From assembly GCA_002812745.2 (NCBI GenBank), contig NCSJ02000494.1:1-23121 (forward strand): 23,121 nt of DNA. The letters run 5' to 3'. Numbering within the stretch: position 1 is the stretch's first letter; each line of letters opens with the position of its first letter. A model generated the notes under the pieces. That model was not told where the DNA came from and did no database searches. It saw nothing but the letters and a program-made list of their open reading frames with translations. Below, piece by piece: positions 1-10,462 of the stretch. The position numbers and the translations under genes are program-made. Origin of the DNA: Scytalidium lignicola. Taxonomy: Eukaryota; Ascomycota; Leotiomycetes.

Positions 1-107
1 CTGGTTGGCCATGAAACCCCAATCTCGCAGGCGCGCGTGAACCCACGGTCGCCGTCGTTTCGGGCACCGGATGCACTCATGAGCAGATTGGTAGCCGACG
101 TTGCGTT
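1..107 (+). CDS. Possible 3' part of an exon cut by the window edge
   Basis: Frame 1 is open from the first base to a TAA at 109-111. A good splice donor (GTAAGT) sits at 108-113, so the coding part may stop at 107 and continue after an intron. The visible peptide includes PRSPSFRAPDALMSRLVADV. I do not recognise the family. It is too short to exclude a chance open frame. A candidate acceptor (CGGCAG) lies near 152, but I could not follow a convincing downstream exon. Confidence 0.2.
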
Positions 108-631
108 GTAAGTCTTGTCCTTGTCTTACTGTATAAAGCAAGCTACTCGGCAGGTGTTGACGGCGTGGTCCATGGCTGCGTTTCGATAGGCTCGACTTTT
201 CATGCTCTTGCTGAATCGTGCTTTTGCCACTGGCTTTTGGATGTTGAGTCCAGTTTCTCTCTACCGTTATCTCTATGTTTCTATGTCCTTGTGTCTCTAC
301 GGTAATGTCTTTGTTCCTTTCTTCTAAAGCAAGATGAGGGTCCTCCGTACGCGAAAACCCAATAGGCTGCAACTTGGCATTATTCAGCTGTCTGTATGTA
401 CGGTACTCATGTACAGCCTCCAGAGTGGAGCAAAAGGCCTCGCTACGAACTTACAACTTACATCTCATAAACACGTTTACATGCTTGAGAAGCTAAATAG
501 TACTAGATCAAATGTACAACTGGGCAATCCACAATACAATGGTACGCCATATAGCTCCCCCAATGCAAATGACCTGGCCCCCCTTTCACTTGGCGCCAAT
601 ATACAAAAAAACAAATCCCAGGACTCGCTAT
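108..631. other. Intergenic stretch left of the RNF10-like gene
   Basis: I see no convincing gene here. The segment 230-330 is pyrimidine-rich. A 104-codon open frame at 334-648 has no recognisable domain, is compositionally unlike the neighbouring coding exons, and overlaps the 3' end of the minus-strand RING gene. It is more likely 3'UTR and spacer. Confidence 0.5.
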
Positions 632-2918
632 CTAGGCCGCTCTTCTAGCGGTGGTACTCATTAATGTAATCTTCTTCGCCTTCTTCTTCTTCCCGCTGGG
701 CACAGGCCGAGCCGAGGAGCTGCCTTCACCACTTAAACTTGCTGCTTGGACCTGCGAGATCAGGGCCTCATCTTCGGCGAGCACATCGTCCTCCCAGGAT
801 TGCAACCAGCCATCGTCTTCGTGCTCCGGCCGTGGTTGGGCTGGCAGGTCAGGTGACCTCGGGCGAACCATGGCAGTTCCCCACACGGTCTTGGGTGCTG
901 ACGGACTCGTCGAGGGTGATGCCAAGCTGGCAAATGAAGATCCTTGTCGCGTGGGCCACGGCGGGGACGCCGATGATACATCGAGAGATTGCGGAGCCAG
1001 AGGCTGGAAATCGTTGCTGGGGAACTCTTCATTGGGCGTGCTCGGCCGTTTCCGTCGAGCGTGCGCCCACCTCTTCTCCTCCTCCTCCCGCTCCGCCCGC
1101 TGTCTATCCTTCTCTTCGCGGACGTCCTTGTCGCGATTCCGCTTCCTTCGTCTCTCAATCTCCTCTTTGAACTGATCCAAGATCTCGGGCCCAACAACAT
1201 CCGTCCAATTACATTCCAGGAAGCTAACCTCGCATCCATATGGCAAGTGAGCCATATATTTCGCTCGTTTTCGAAGATCATCATCCATGATATGTCCAGT
1301 CGACACCCGCTCAACGCGTGGGAGTAGCGTCGAAGGAAAGGAGGCAAAGTTGCCAAACGCGGACTTGAGAATCCTGATATCGAGAGGGGCGAGATAGTAA
1401 TGAAGCAGCGCTTGGTAAAAGAAATATGGTGCATCCGCAGGGTGGGCATCGTTGACAGGTTTGCGTATTTGTTTTGGCCTCGGATGGTGTTCATCAGCCT
1501 GACCTGCTGCAGCTTCTGATGTGAGTGAAAGTTTGACGCCATTTGTGGTTTTATCCACTCCAGCTTCAGTCCGGTTGGTTTCTGAAGAAGCCGTTGAGAT
1601 GCTAACTCCAGACCTGGACTCATGCTGTATCAAGTACATCTCCGGTATGTCCTCAATTGGGTTGAACTGAATAGGCTCACGCATTGGCCTTTTCTCTGCC
1701 GGTTGCTTCGCCATGGCTGGTGGATCTCCTAGTCCCTTAACCTTCTCCTTTGCATCCTTAACAGCGTTCACAGCCTTCCTTGTCCACTCTGGTTCTTCCC
1801 CAAACATTAGCTCGTCTTCCGCTTCTTGACGTTGAAGGTCTTCCACTTCGCTGTCGTACTGCCCAAGCATGTATGTTTCGCTACCCCTCATGATTCTGGC
1901 GTAATCCATGACCTCAGCAGCAAAATACCAGGGAATATCCTCGGAATTAGCAAGCACCTCGGCGCCATCTCTAGGTAATGCCAGGGTGCTCCCAGGTTGC
2001 CGCATAACTAATCTCAAAACAACATCATCACCTTCACGTGGCGCTGGTCCCTCCTGCCCTGTATACCACCGCACTGGCCGAGTATCTGATACGTAGATAG
2101 AGTCCCAGCAGATTGGACACTTTTTCCAGCGAGGTTTCTTTTCAGGGTAAGAGTGATCATCTTCCGAACTAGCATGCATATATCGGATTAGACAAGGCAA
2201 ACAGAAAATATGACCGCATTTGGCCATGCGTGGTGCGACAGGGTGAGAAAGGCAAATGGGACAGGAGGCATCCTGAGATTCGGCAGAGGCAAGAATCTGC
2301 AACACGTCATTCCAATCCAGATGCTGGTCGGCATCTACTGCTTGGTGTTTGTAATTGCCATACGGTTTAACGATGAAACGATAGTTGGCATGGATATATC
2401 TGAAACATGTTAGCCATGATCATAGCTATCCCAGGACCAAATCATATATACCTGGCTTTGTCGATAGAATGGCGACCCGATCCAATACCGTAGGTATTGC
2501 CACGCCTTGCTCCACGGCTGTAGTGGTAATGCTGGTGGTGTTGTGGGCGTGGAGGAAGGGTAAAGTTCATGAGGTGTGTAATGGAGGTTTGACCTCTCCG
2601 GCTGTTGGCATTCCGCAAGGCGCTCTGTTCTGGTAAGTTCGTGCAACTTGATATTCGCTCCATGACTCCACTTACTGCTTCCGCCATTGCATCCTCATCC
2701 GCAAGCCTGGGTCTTCGAGAGGTCTTGTGTTGTTTCTTGTGGTTTTGATTATTCCTAGGAGAGGCCAGGGGAGCATTTGACTGACCGCCAGGGCGTCGAG
2801 AAAGAGATTCAAAGCTCTGGGATCCAGCCGGGTTCTGTTGCTGCTGAAGAGGCGAATGGGATGATGTACTGAGAAGTTTCCCAGGGATTGTCGACGCGCT
2901 CGGCGGAGCAGAATTCAT
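632..2918 (-). CDS. RNF10/Mag2-type RING-finger E3 ubiquitin ligase
   Basis: Minus strand; exons 2918-2452 and 2399-632, about 744 aa. The 52-nt intron (2451-2400) has a GTATAT donor and a TTTCAG acceptor, and splicing it restores the frame across an Arg codon. The N-terminal 150 residues are disordered (Ser/Pro/Gln/Asn). Next comes the family block RRGQTSITHLMNFTLPPRP, then YIHANYRFIV, as in human RNF10. A C3HC4 RING follows: C202, C205, C217, H219, C222, C225, C250, C253. A long charged tail ends in a Lys-rich patch (GKKKKAKK). Yeast Mag2 and human RNF10 mono-ubiquitylate small-subunit proteins (uS3, and uS5 in human) on stalled or non-functional 40S subunits in the cytoplasm; the same role here is inference by homology. 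A possible second, in-frame 51-nt intron at 2625-2675 (GTAAGT donor) would shorten the protein to about 727 aa. The gene is divergent from a Ubp3-type deubiquitinase. Confidence 0.93.
2625..2675 (-). other. Possible in-frame 51-nt intron in the RNF10-like gene
   Basis: On the minus strand a perfect GTAAGT donor starts at 2675, and an AACAG acceptor ends at 2625. The segment is 51 nt and contains no stop, so the frame survives whether or not it is removed. Removing it brings the residues AEA directly next to SALRNANSRRGQ. An acceptor 5 nt earlier (TACCAG) would break the frame. The sequence alone does not decide between retention, splicing, and alternative use. Confidence 0.4.
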
Positions 2919-3799
2919 GATCGTCGGAGTGGCCGGCCACCGGAAAGGAACAAGACACGGATTCTGCAGCTATCTCCACGATGAAATTCGCGGGGTAGTG
3001 AAGAATCACGACGACTGGAACAGCAAAGGAAGGTGGTAAATGATGTGACGCAAGGTAATTTGCCGTGAAGTGACTGCTAGCCAACCGGCAAGCAGAGCAG
3101 ACGTTGGAGCTATGAGACGTCACGCAATACGAAACTGGAATCTGGCACCAGTACCAAGATGAAAGGTACGGTCCCAGACGAAGGCAAAACGGAGAGATGG
3201 AAGTTATTGAAAGTGTTGATAAGCCCAAAGGCCAACCGGGGGCGTTGATGGCGGGGAAGAGAGGGAGAGGTGACTTGAGAGCTGCTCCTTCGGCAAATGG
3301 TTTGACTCCCGTCAGCGCCGCCGCCAACCGTGCAATTAATTATTTCGCGTATATGTCAAAACCGCCCAAGGCACTTCCATCTTTGAACAAAGCCTTGGGT
3401 TTCCTGTCAAGCTCTTCGTGCTTGTCTGCACTTGATTTCTCTACCCGCCATTCCCTTCTCGTACACGAGCTCTGGACCAGAAAGTCGTTTTTATTCTTAT
3501 CTTAGTTTTCTGTTTACATCTGCCCTAATCTGTTTTTCGAGGTGTCGCGCGACTTTTTCTTTTCGGGGCAATTCGGCTTTTAACCACCTCCTTCCATCTC
3601 CAAACCAGCTCCACGATTCTGAACACCGGTACAGGCTAGCTCACGCGATATTGTCGAGGTTGCCAAGTGCTGCGTGATTCCAATTAGAAAGCTTCTACGA
3701 CGTTCTTCCGCCTATCACACCTTCGATGCGCTGAACACGGTGCTTCAGCGCCAAACTCGTCACCTACTTTCCCTCCCCAACACAAAGCTCCAAGCCGGC
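2919..3799. promoter_or_regulatory. Shared divergent promoter region, RNF10-like / Ubp3-like genes
   Basis: The 881 bp between the two start codons carries no convincing gene. The right part (about 3425-3660) is pyrimidine-rich, as is common near fungal transcription starts, and probably belongs to a long 5' leader of the deubiquitinase. Short open frames on both strands lack domains. One upstream ATG reading frame begins near 3354, inside the presumed leader, but the transcription start is unknown. No individual factor-binding site could be assigned. Confidence 0.55.
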
Positions 3800-6576
3800 A
3801 TGATGAACGGTCGTCATCTGCCGGCAGGGCAAGGCATACATACAGATATGGGCAGGAGAAGGCCTTACAATAATGTCCCAAATCAACAATACCCTCCTGT
3901 TGCGCCGATGTACGGTGGGTACATCCCGTACAATTACTATCAACCACAGTTCCAACCGCCATATCAGCCTGGTGTTCCTCCACATCAATATGCTCCATAT
4001 CCTCCCTATGGTCGATCACCTCCTCCGCCGATGCAACATTATGCTCCAATCCCTCAAACCGCATATCCTCGACCTCATCTTTCTCCCGCGCTTGCAAACC
4101 CATATCAACCGCCTCCGCCACAACCTCCACCTCCACCTCATACACCATCATCCACACACTCAGCTCATGCGGTTCCATCCCCAATGACCCCTCCTCCTCC
4201 GCCACCTCAGCCAGCACCAGTACTTACCCCCTCATCTCCGCAAGTGGAAACCAAATTAATCCCCTTTAAAGCTCCCGTAAGTGGTTCGCCGATTATTTTA
4301 CTTGTACGTTAGCTAATGCGAAGAAGCTGCCTTGGCTTTCTAGACCAGATTTACAATGGCCGACTAGACATACACGAAGGAGGAGACGACGAGCACCACA
4401 ACTTTCTACAGAAGCTGTGGAGCTACCAAAACAGGGTGGTGATGAAGAATTAGAGGAGGCCCTTGCTGCCGAACCAGCTCCTCGCCCAGAGACTCCTTCA
4501 ACAACACAGCAGAACTCCGAAGAGACCTCTTCTACGAACCCTACAACGCCATCCTCTATAAAGCAGACTCCAACTCTAGCAACGGACGAAGCTAAACCGA
4601 TTGCAGCTAAACCGTCCCATAAGTCTACTTTGCCAGCGATTCCTCTTATTCCAATAGTACCTAAAAGTCTTTCTCGTGATATTCCTGCCGTCAACACCAG
4701 CAAAACTCCAGATGTAGCACCAGTTCAGTCCGCAGTTTCGCCGCAAACCTATGAAACCGACCAAGAAGCTAGTCAAGCAACTGCTGAACAACCAGCAACT
4801 GAGGAGGCGAAGGTTATGCCTGCACCTAAATCAGCCCCAAAACTTTGGACTGGGCTTTTCAACTCATCTGGTGCTGTATCCACACAACCAGAAAACGATG
4901 CCCAAGATTCTGCCGCTCTTGCAGGGCTTGGGAAAGCTAGCACAGAATCATTGGCAGAAGCTTTACGATTGTTTAATGCATCTTCTATCCCAAGATTGGC
5001 ATTTCTGGAGCCAAGGGGTCTCGTTAATACCGGTAACATGTGTTATATGAATTCTGTAAGTCATTCCTATAGTTTTAGGACCATTTTACTTACCATTCCT
5101 AGGTTTTACAAGTTTTAGTANTTTTGTACACCTTTTTATGACTTCTTGGATCAGGTTAGCAAGCGTGCAGCACATCGCTTCAAAAGCCAAACACCTCTAA
5201 TTGACGCTATGTAATTACTCATTTTACCAGTCGGACTAGTTTAAGAGCAATTCTAACACTTCCTAGGATCATGTTCATGCGGGAATACAAAGTAATTGAT
5301 TTAGCATCATCTGTCGAGCAGTTGAGGCTACGATTGAAACAAGACGAGTTAGAGCAATATGGCGAACCATTTACACCTGAATTTGTTTATGACGTTATCA
5401 GACGGCTTCCGCGGTTTTCAAGCATGCGGGTAAGTTTCTATATCGAATGTTATCTTGTAGAGAAACTAGGAGATTAACTATAAGTAGAGGGGTCACCAAC
5501 AAGATGCTGAAGAATTCCTGGGATTCTTATTGGAAGGGTTACATGATGAGTGTGTCCAGGTGATGAGTGGAGGCACATCCTCTAACGCTACTCCAACTAT
5601 TGCAACACCGGTAAACGGGCCTTCATCGCCAACTAGTGATCATGCTAGCCTTGCAGGTTCTGGAGGCGATGATGCAAACGGTTGGCTAGAAGTGGGACCT
5701 AAGCAGAAGGCTGCTGTTACACGGTCATCGGGCACGATCATAACTAGCTCACCTGTAACTAAGATTTTTGGAGGCAACCTACGATCGGAACTACGAGTTC
5801 CTGGATTGAAGGATTCCGTCACTCTAGAACCATATCAACCGTTGCAACTCGATATCGGTGCTTCGAATGTAAACAACATTATCGATGCTCTGAAAGGTCT
5901 CACAAGGCCAGAAGCACTGCATGGAGATTTTAAGTCACCTAAGGGTCCGAACGTCACTGCTACCAAGCAGGTCTTCATTGAAACCGTTCCTCCCGTCCTG
6001 ATTCTCCATCTAAAACGCTTCCAATACGACAATGCAGGTGGAACGCAAAAAATATGGAAGAAGGTCGGCTATCCTCTGGAACTTGAGATGCCCAAGGAGG
6101 TCTTTCCCCGACAAAAACGCGGTGTCTACGCGCATGGAGGTCTTCCCAAGTACCGTTTGATTGCAGTTGTATATCACCACGGGAAGAATGCTAGTGGAGG
6201 ACATTACACGGTTGATGTTCGAAGACAAGATGGTCGCGAATGGATTCGACTTGATGACACTGTCATTAGACGTGTGAAGAGTGAGGATGTCGCTGAAGGA
6301 GGTAGTGAGGAAGATCCAAAGGTGCTTGCAGCGGCTCTTGAGGCGCACAAGAAGGACACTACATCTTCGGGCAACATGTTCTCAACGATTGGAGACGAGG
6401 ATGAGGTTATTGGCGAGGATGGGTGGAAGCAGGTTAATGGATCCTCTTCGGCAAACGGATCTGGCAAGAAGTGGTCCAGTGTTGTCAACGGCAACTCCAC
6501 ACCAAAGGGCAAGGCCGAGAAGTTCTCAATGAGAGATAACAAGGTCGCTTATCTTCTTTTTTACCAGAAGATATGA
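3800..6576 (+). CDS. UBP3: Ubiquitin C-terminal hydrolase, Ubp3/USP10 family
   Basis: Five exons: 3800-4276, 4327-5055, 5103-5210, 5267-5429, 5488-6576, giving about 854 aa when the N at 5121 is ignored. Residues 1-130 are a Pro/Tyr/Gln-rich low-complexity region, followed by a Pro/Thr/Ser/Glu-rich linker. The C19 peptidase domain opens with GLVNTGNMCYMNS (nucleophile near Cys398). It continues with RGHQQDAEEFLGFLLEGLHDE, then the LILHLKRFQYDN box, then the His box ASGGHYTVD (His near 731) with Asp748/749 in WIRLDD. It ends VAYLLFYQKI. Ser/Thr/Gly-rich insertions interrupt the domain, typical of the fungal family. Yeast Ubp3 works with Bre5 and human USP10 with G3BP, removing ubiquitin from small-subunit ribosomal proteins among other substrates. 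Start ATG is 3800 or 3803. The acceptor of intron 1 could be 4323 or 4326. Divergent partner: the RNF10-like ligase. Confidence 0.95.
5121..5121. other. Ambiguous base that breaks the deubiquitinase frame
   Basis: The N lies between GTA and TTTTGT in exon 3. Counting it as a base shifts the frame and gives a TGA within about 30 nt. Dropping it restores VLQVLVFCTPFYDF, the expected sequence directly after the catalytic Cys box, and joins perfectly to exon 4. I read it as a spurious inserted base beside a T run, not a real mutation. Confidence 0.85.
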
Positions 6577-7284
6577 TTGCTACCTTCCTATGTTATCTAG
6601 TCATTGCAGACAATCGTCAGGGTCTGTCGACGTTCTAGCTCTAGGAGCTGAAGACAGCTTGGACCGATACTAGGGTTTGTAGACGGTTGATTGTTGGTCA
6701 ACCCGGCGTTGAATTATTCAAAAAGGCTTCCATGTAAATGTAGCCCTCTTTTCTTAGAGCTCGAAGGTTTTGGAATGCTTGGGCACCGAGGGTATGGCAT
6801 CCTAGGGAGGCGATGGCTTTTTTTTTTGATATGGCACAGGGGGGAAAAAAGGCTCGATGTATTATACAGCATCTGCTGTTCAGCGTAGCAGTGCATATTT
6901 CAAAATAAAAAAGGTTTAAACTTAATACTGTGGGAGAATTATCTGGTTGTACGGTTGGCTACGTACGGTATCGATATGGTAGGTGATCGAGCTGTATGGC
7001 CATGGAGTGTAGCTGAGCAACCGACCAATCAGAAGGTAGGGGGTGGTAGAATAGGAGGGAGGGAGGCCTGTATATTCTAGCTCATCTAAACTTAAAAGAT
7101 CTTTTACCTCGAATTGATCTAAAGGACTTGTTATAATTGTAATACTATTAAGTTATAGCTGCACGATTTTATATAGAGCACTATATATACATAAATTTCT
7201 ATTCAGTTCTTAGAGAGCTTCAAGCCTTTTATGCCTATCTTCGCCAAACCGCGTGATAAGTTGGATCCCTTATCTAGTTGCATG
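6577..7284. other. Convergent 3' spacer between deubiquitinase and NLR-like gene
   Basis: No gene seen. It contains an AATAAA at 6904-6909, which could serve the plus-strand deubiquitinase as a polyadenylation signal. It also has homopolymer runs (T at about 6821-6830, A at 6845-6850) and an AT-rich tract at 7120-7200. Short open frames here (6691-6888 plus, 6714-6896 minus) have no features of real genes. Confidence 0.55.
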
Positions 7285-10200
7285 CTAATGATTTGGTACC
7301 TCAGGACGACGAGCAAGCCCCTCTCGCTTTTGCGACAAAAGCATGTTAGAATAGCGTTTGCAGCATGCACGCGTAGTTGGGTGATCTTTTCCAAGAACAG
7401 TGTTATACCCCGCGCATGCCCTTTTATACAGAGCAGCAGAGTCGTCGTAGCGTTGCCGAGTTGCAAGGAGCCGAGCAAGGCGGTACATGCTCCTCAGCGT
7501 GTCTGGATGCTCTAGCCCAAGCACCTTCTCATGTTGCGCCAGCGTCTGCCTGTACATCGATTCTGCCTCTTCGTACTTGCCTTGGCTACTTAGCACTCCT
7601 GCCAAGTTGCTTATGCTCGTCAGTGTGTCTGGATGTTCTGGCCCAAGTACCTTCTCACACTGTGCTAATTCCTGCCTGTGCATCGATTCTGCCTTCTCGT
7701 ACTTGCCTTGGCTGTACAGTACAAGTGCTAAGTTGTTCATGCTTGTCAACGTGTTTGGATGTTCTAACCCAAACACCTTCTCACACTGTGCTAATTCCTG
7801 CCTGTGTATCGATTCTGCTTCCTTGTACTTGCCTTGACTACTTAGCACTCCTGCTAAGTTGCCCATGCTCGTCAGCGTGTTTGGATGTTCTAGCCCAAGC
7901 ACTTTCTCATATTGTGCCAACGTTTGCCTGTGCATCGCTTCTGTTTCCTTGTACTTGCCTTGGCTGCTCAGTACAAACGCCAAGTTACTTATGCTCGTCA
8001 ACGTATGACGATGCTCTAACCCAAGCACCTTCTCATATTGCGCCAGCGTCTGCCTGTGCATCGNTTCTGCCTCCTCGTACTTGCCTTGGCTACTTAGCAC
8101 TCCTGCCAAGTTGCCCATGCTCATCAGCGTATAAGGATGCTCTAGCCCAAGCACCTTCTCATGTTGCGCCAGCGTCTGCCTGTACATCGCTTCTGCTGCA
8201 TTGTACTTTCCCTGGTTCTTAAGTGCTTTTCCCACTTCATTCATGCTCTTCAGTGTCCGAACATGCTCCTTCCCCAATCTCTTTTCTCGAGACAAAAGAA
8301 CTTGTCGGTGTGCCTTTTCCGCCGCTGAATATTGGCCTAGGCTTACTTGACATCGTCCTATTCGACCTAAAAGCGAAGCCCTTGCTATTTCGTCCAGCCT
8401 ACCGTCTAATCTGGCCACGTGGATTGCGTGAGGGAGGTACGTCGTCCACTCTTCCCTCCTCTCATGCCCACCGTATGGGATTAGCTCCTTAAGCCGCATC
8501 GCTGCTTTGGCTGTCCAAACCATCTGCTCACCATGTCTGTCCAGCCACCATTCCGACGCCATGTGGACTAGTCGGTGCATGTCGAAGAACTTCTCGCTTT
8601 CTAGCTCTTGCAAGGCCTGTTGGCGCTCCGTGATGAATGCATATCCTTTCAGTGTCCCGACCGCTTTAGCTTGCTGCACTAGGGAGCCTCCGGGAAGCAA
8701 CAGCGACTGGGGAATGTTGAGGCGATCGATGCATGCCATAAACGAAAGATACTCTGCAGCAAGTGGATCTTGTCTTCGTATCTGATCGAACGAGATATGC
8801 CATGTTTTCGCAATTGTGCTTTCCATCTCTTGGTATCTACTGGGGTCTTCGAAATGCTCGCTGAAGAGCTCGGCCTCGGTACCTGCTTTTCGGAATAACG
8901 AAATGTATCCGGATACTGATATGTCGTTATTGTTCATAAAAGCAGCTGCCTGGACAATAGCAAGCGGTAGATAGGTAACTATTTGGAGCAATTGGTTAAC
9001 AGCCTTCTTGTCATGAAGCAACGCTGGCTTCGATATTCGCCGCTCCAGCAGCCGCTGAGCCTCAGCTTCGCTCATATCATTGAGCTCTAACAAACGACTC
9101 GGAGTTAAATCTCCGGCGACTTTCCTGCTTCGTGTAGTGAAGAGGATCTTGCCCTGAGGGCTGTATGGGAGATAATCATGAAGTCGAGCTGGCCCTAGAT
9201 TGCCTCCAGTGCTCCCTCCCCCCATAAGGACTCCAAGGTCGTCGGCATTGTCAACAATCATCAACCAGGGACCTATGCTATCTGAGTTCAATGCATCTTT
9301 AACAAGCCGCTTGATGTCTACGTTGTCATCGGCGATTCCTCGTATACAAAGGCGGATTCCGATCTCCCGATAAGCAAGCTCGAAGCTCTCTTGGCTAATG
9401 GCAGGCACCCAGAAAACTAGACGTCTAACGTGTTGAGTCAGCGCGCGATATGCAAACTCAATAGCAAGTGCTGATTTCCCACAGCCTCCTAGACCGTATA
9501 TTGTCATACGTTGGTGGTTGTTAGGGAGAAGGAACTGTTCGAGAGATTGAAGCTCATCTTCTCGTCCGATGAAGAGTTCGTTTCGTGGAAAAGGTAACGA
9601 TGAGGAGACTATACCTTATGAGCCACATGAAGATTCGCAAAAGGAATGCTACCCTGCCTAGAGAAGAACGTACTTGTCAAGTCTTGAAGTCTTTCTGTTC
9701 CTTGCCCTTCCTGTCGCTTTTGTATCTCCTCTCTCAGCCGTAAAGCCGCGTATTCTTCACCCTCTCCATATATAAGCGGGAGGAATACCCCAAAGATTCC
9801 CAGTAAACAATATACTTTATCTTCCTTTAACGTTGTTGTGCGATTGGCCGCCCAACTCATTCGCTCCTCAATGCTAAACTCAAAGAGTCTTTGTCCTCTT
9901 AATACTCCGATAGGAATCTTGGTGATCCGATGGATTTCCTGCTCCAACGATATCCTATTACCCAGCCGCTTGTTATCCTTGGAGAAGAACTCAACCGCGG
10001 GCGGCGCTAAAAGCTCCTGCAATGTCCAGCCTCGTGTAAACCACTGGCTCCGTCGAAAGGCTTCCGCCCACGTTATCCAAAAGGCTTGAGCGTCAGCGAC
10101 CTCCGCCGGCACCAGGACATCAGACAAGTATGCGTAGCACTTGCTTGCACGCTGATACCAGCGGAACATTGAGTTGATGGCCGTCATGAGCTCATCGCTC

Positions 10201-10451
10201 GTAGACTTGTTGATGCAACAGGTATCCACCCAGGAATACTGTAGCCCATCTTCGGCAGCTTTGTCTACACAAAAGCGGATTTTGGCGTAACCAGTCTTGT
10301 CTTTGCCTGTACCAGACACCAGCTCATTATACGTGACTTCTTGGCCCTCGGTCCAAGTGTGCGATAGGATGGCATACGGAGGAAGGTTGTCATCGTTGAA
10401 AGAAATCAGCTCTAAGTCGCCATTTGGTAAACGCTTCAGCAAGCGCATCAT
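7285..10451 (-). CDS. HET-NB-ARC-TPR NLR-like receptor
   Basis: Minus strand; exons 10451-9674 and 9608-7285, 1033 aa. The 65-nt intron (GTACGT donor at 9673, TATAG acceptor at 9609) joins two otherwise separate frames. An alternative acceptor CATAAG, 5 nt earlier in the transcript, is also in frame. Residues 1-250 are a HET domain: YAILSHTW, SWVDTCCINKSTSDE, FTRGWTLQELLAPP. The NB-ARC follows, with P-loop GLGGCGKS (Lys304), Walker B LMIVDNADD (about 374-383), ILFTTRS and LPLAIVQAA. Eight kinesin-light-chain-type 42-aa TPRs (about 684-1018) end the protein; units 2-7 are nearly identical. Proteins of this design act in fungal non-self recognition: ligand binding to the repeats is thought to trigger NB oligomerisation and HET-driven cell death. 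The ligand here is unknown. Start is ATG 10451 or 10448, because MRLL is the usual HET N-terminus. The N at 8064 makes one residue of TPR unit 3 ambiguous. Confidence 0.93.
7456..8211 (-). repeat. Six tandem 126-bp TPR-coding units
   Basis: The shared word ACTTGCCTTG recurs (plus strand) at 7575, 7701, 7827, 7953 and 8079, with a degenerate copy at 8205; every step is exactly 126 bp, or 42 codons. The six units read GKYxxAExMxRQxLAQxEKVLGxEHPxTLxSMxNLAxVLSSQ-like TPRs. Differences cluster at a few codons: T/E after RQ, H/Y/C after LAQ, PY/RH/PN/PD after EH, and G/S/N/Y after SM/SI. TPR unit 1 and unit 8, outside this block, are much more diverged. Confidence 0.92.
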
Positions 10452-10462
10452 GGCGCCCGCAT
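10448..10462 (-). promoter_or_regulatory. Four-codon uORF overlapping the NLR start codon
   Basis: On the minus strand an ATG at 10462 opens a frame of four codons (M-R-A-P). Its TGA (10450-10448) overlaps the first main ATG (10451-10449) in an ATGA arrangement. If the transcription start lies upstream, ribosomes would have to leaky-scan or re-initiate to make the receptor. The sequence does not show the transcription start. Confidence 0.45.

Noticed and set aside
334..648. 104-codon plus-strand frame
   Set aside because: No domain, unlikely composition, and it overlaps the 3' end of the RNF10-like gene; better explained as spacer.
760..1623. Long alternative minus and plus frames inside the RNF10-like tail
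   Set aside because: Shadows of the charged, low-complexity C-terminal region; no domain in any of them.
3684..4217. 177-codon minus-strand frame over the deubiquitinase N-terminus
   Set aside because: It arises because the antisense of the Pro/Tyr-rich low-complexity exon is stop-poor. The plus strand continues into the catalytic domain.
7456..8211. Regularly spaced repeats resembling a CRISPR or minisatellite array
   Set aside because: The host is eukaryotic, there are no spacers, the period is exactly 42 codons and each unit encodes a TPR.
7377..8222. 281-codon Cys/Ser/Leu-rich plus-strand frame over the TPR array
   Set aside because: The 126-bp unit is divisible by three, so one stop-free antisense unit makes the whole array open. 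The minus frame encodes real TPRs.
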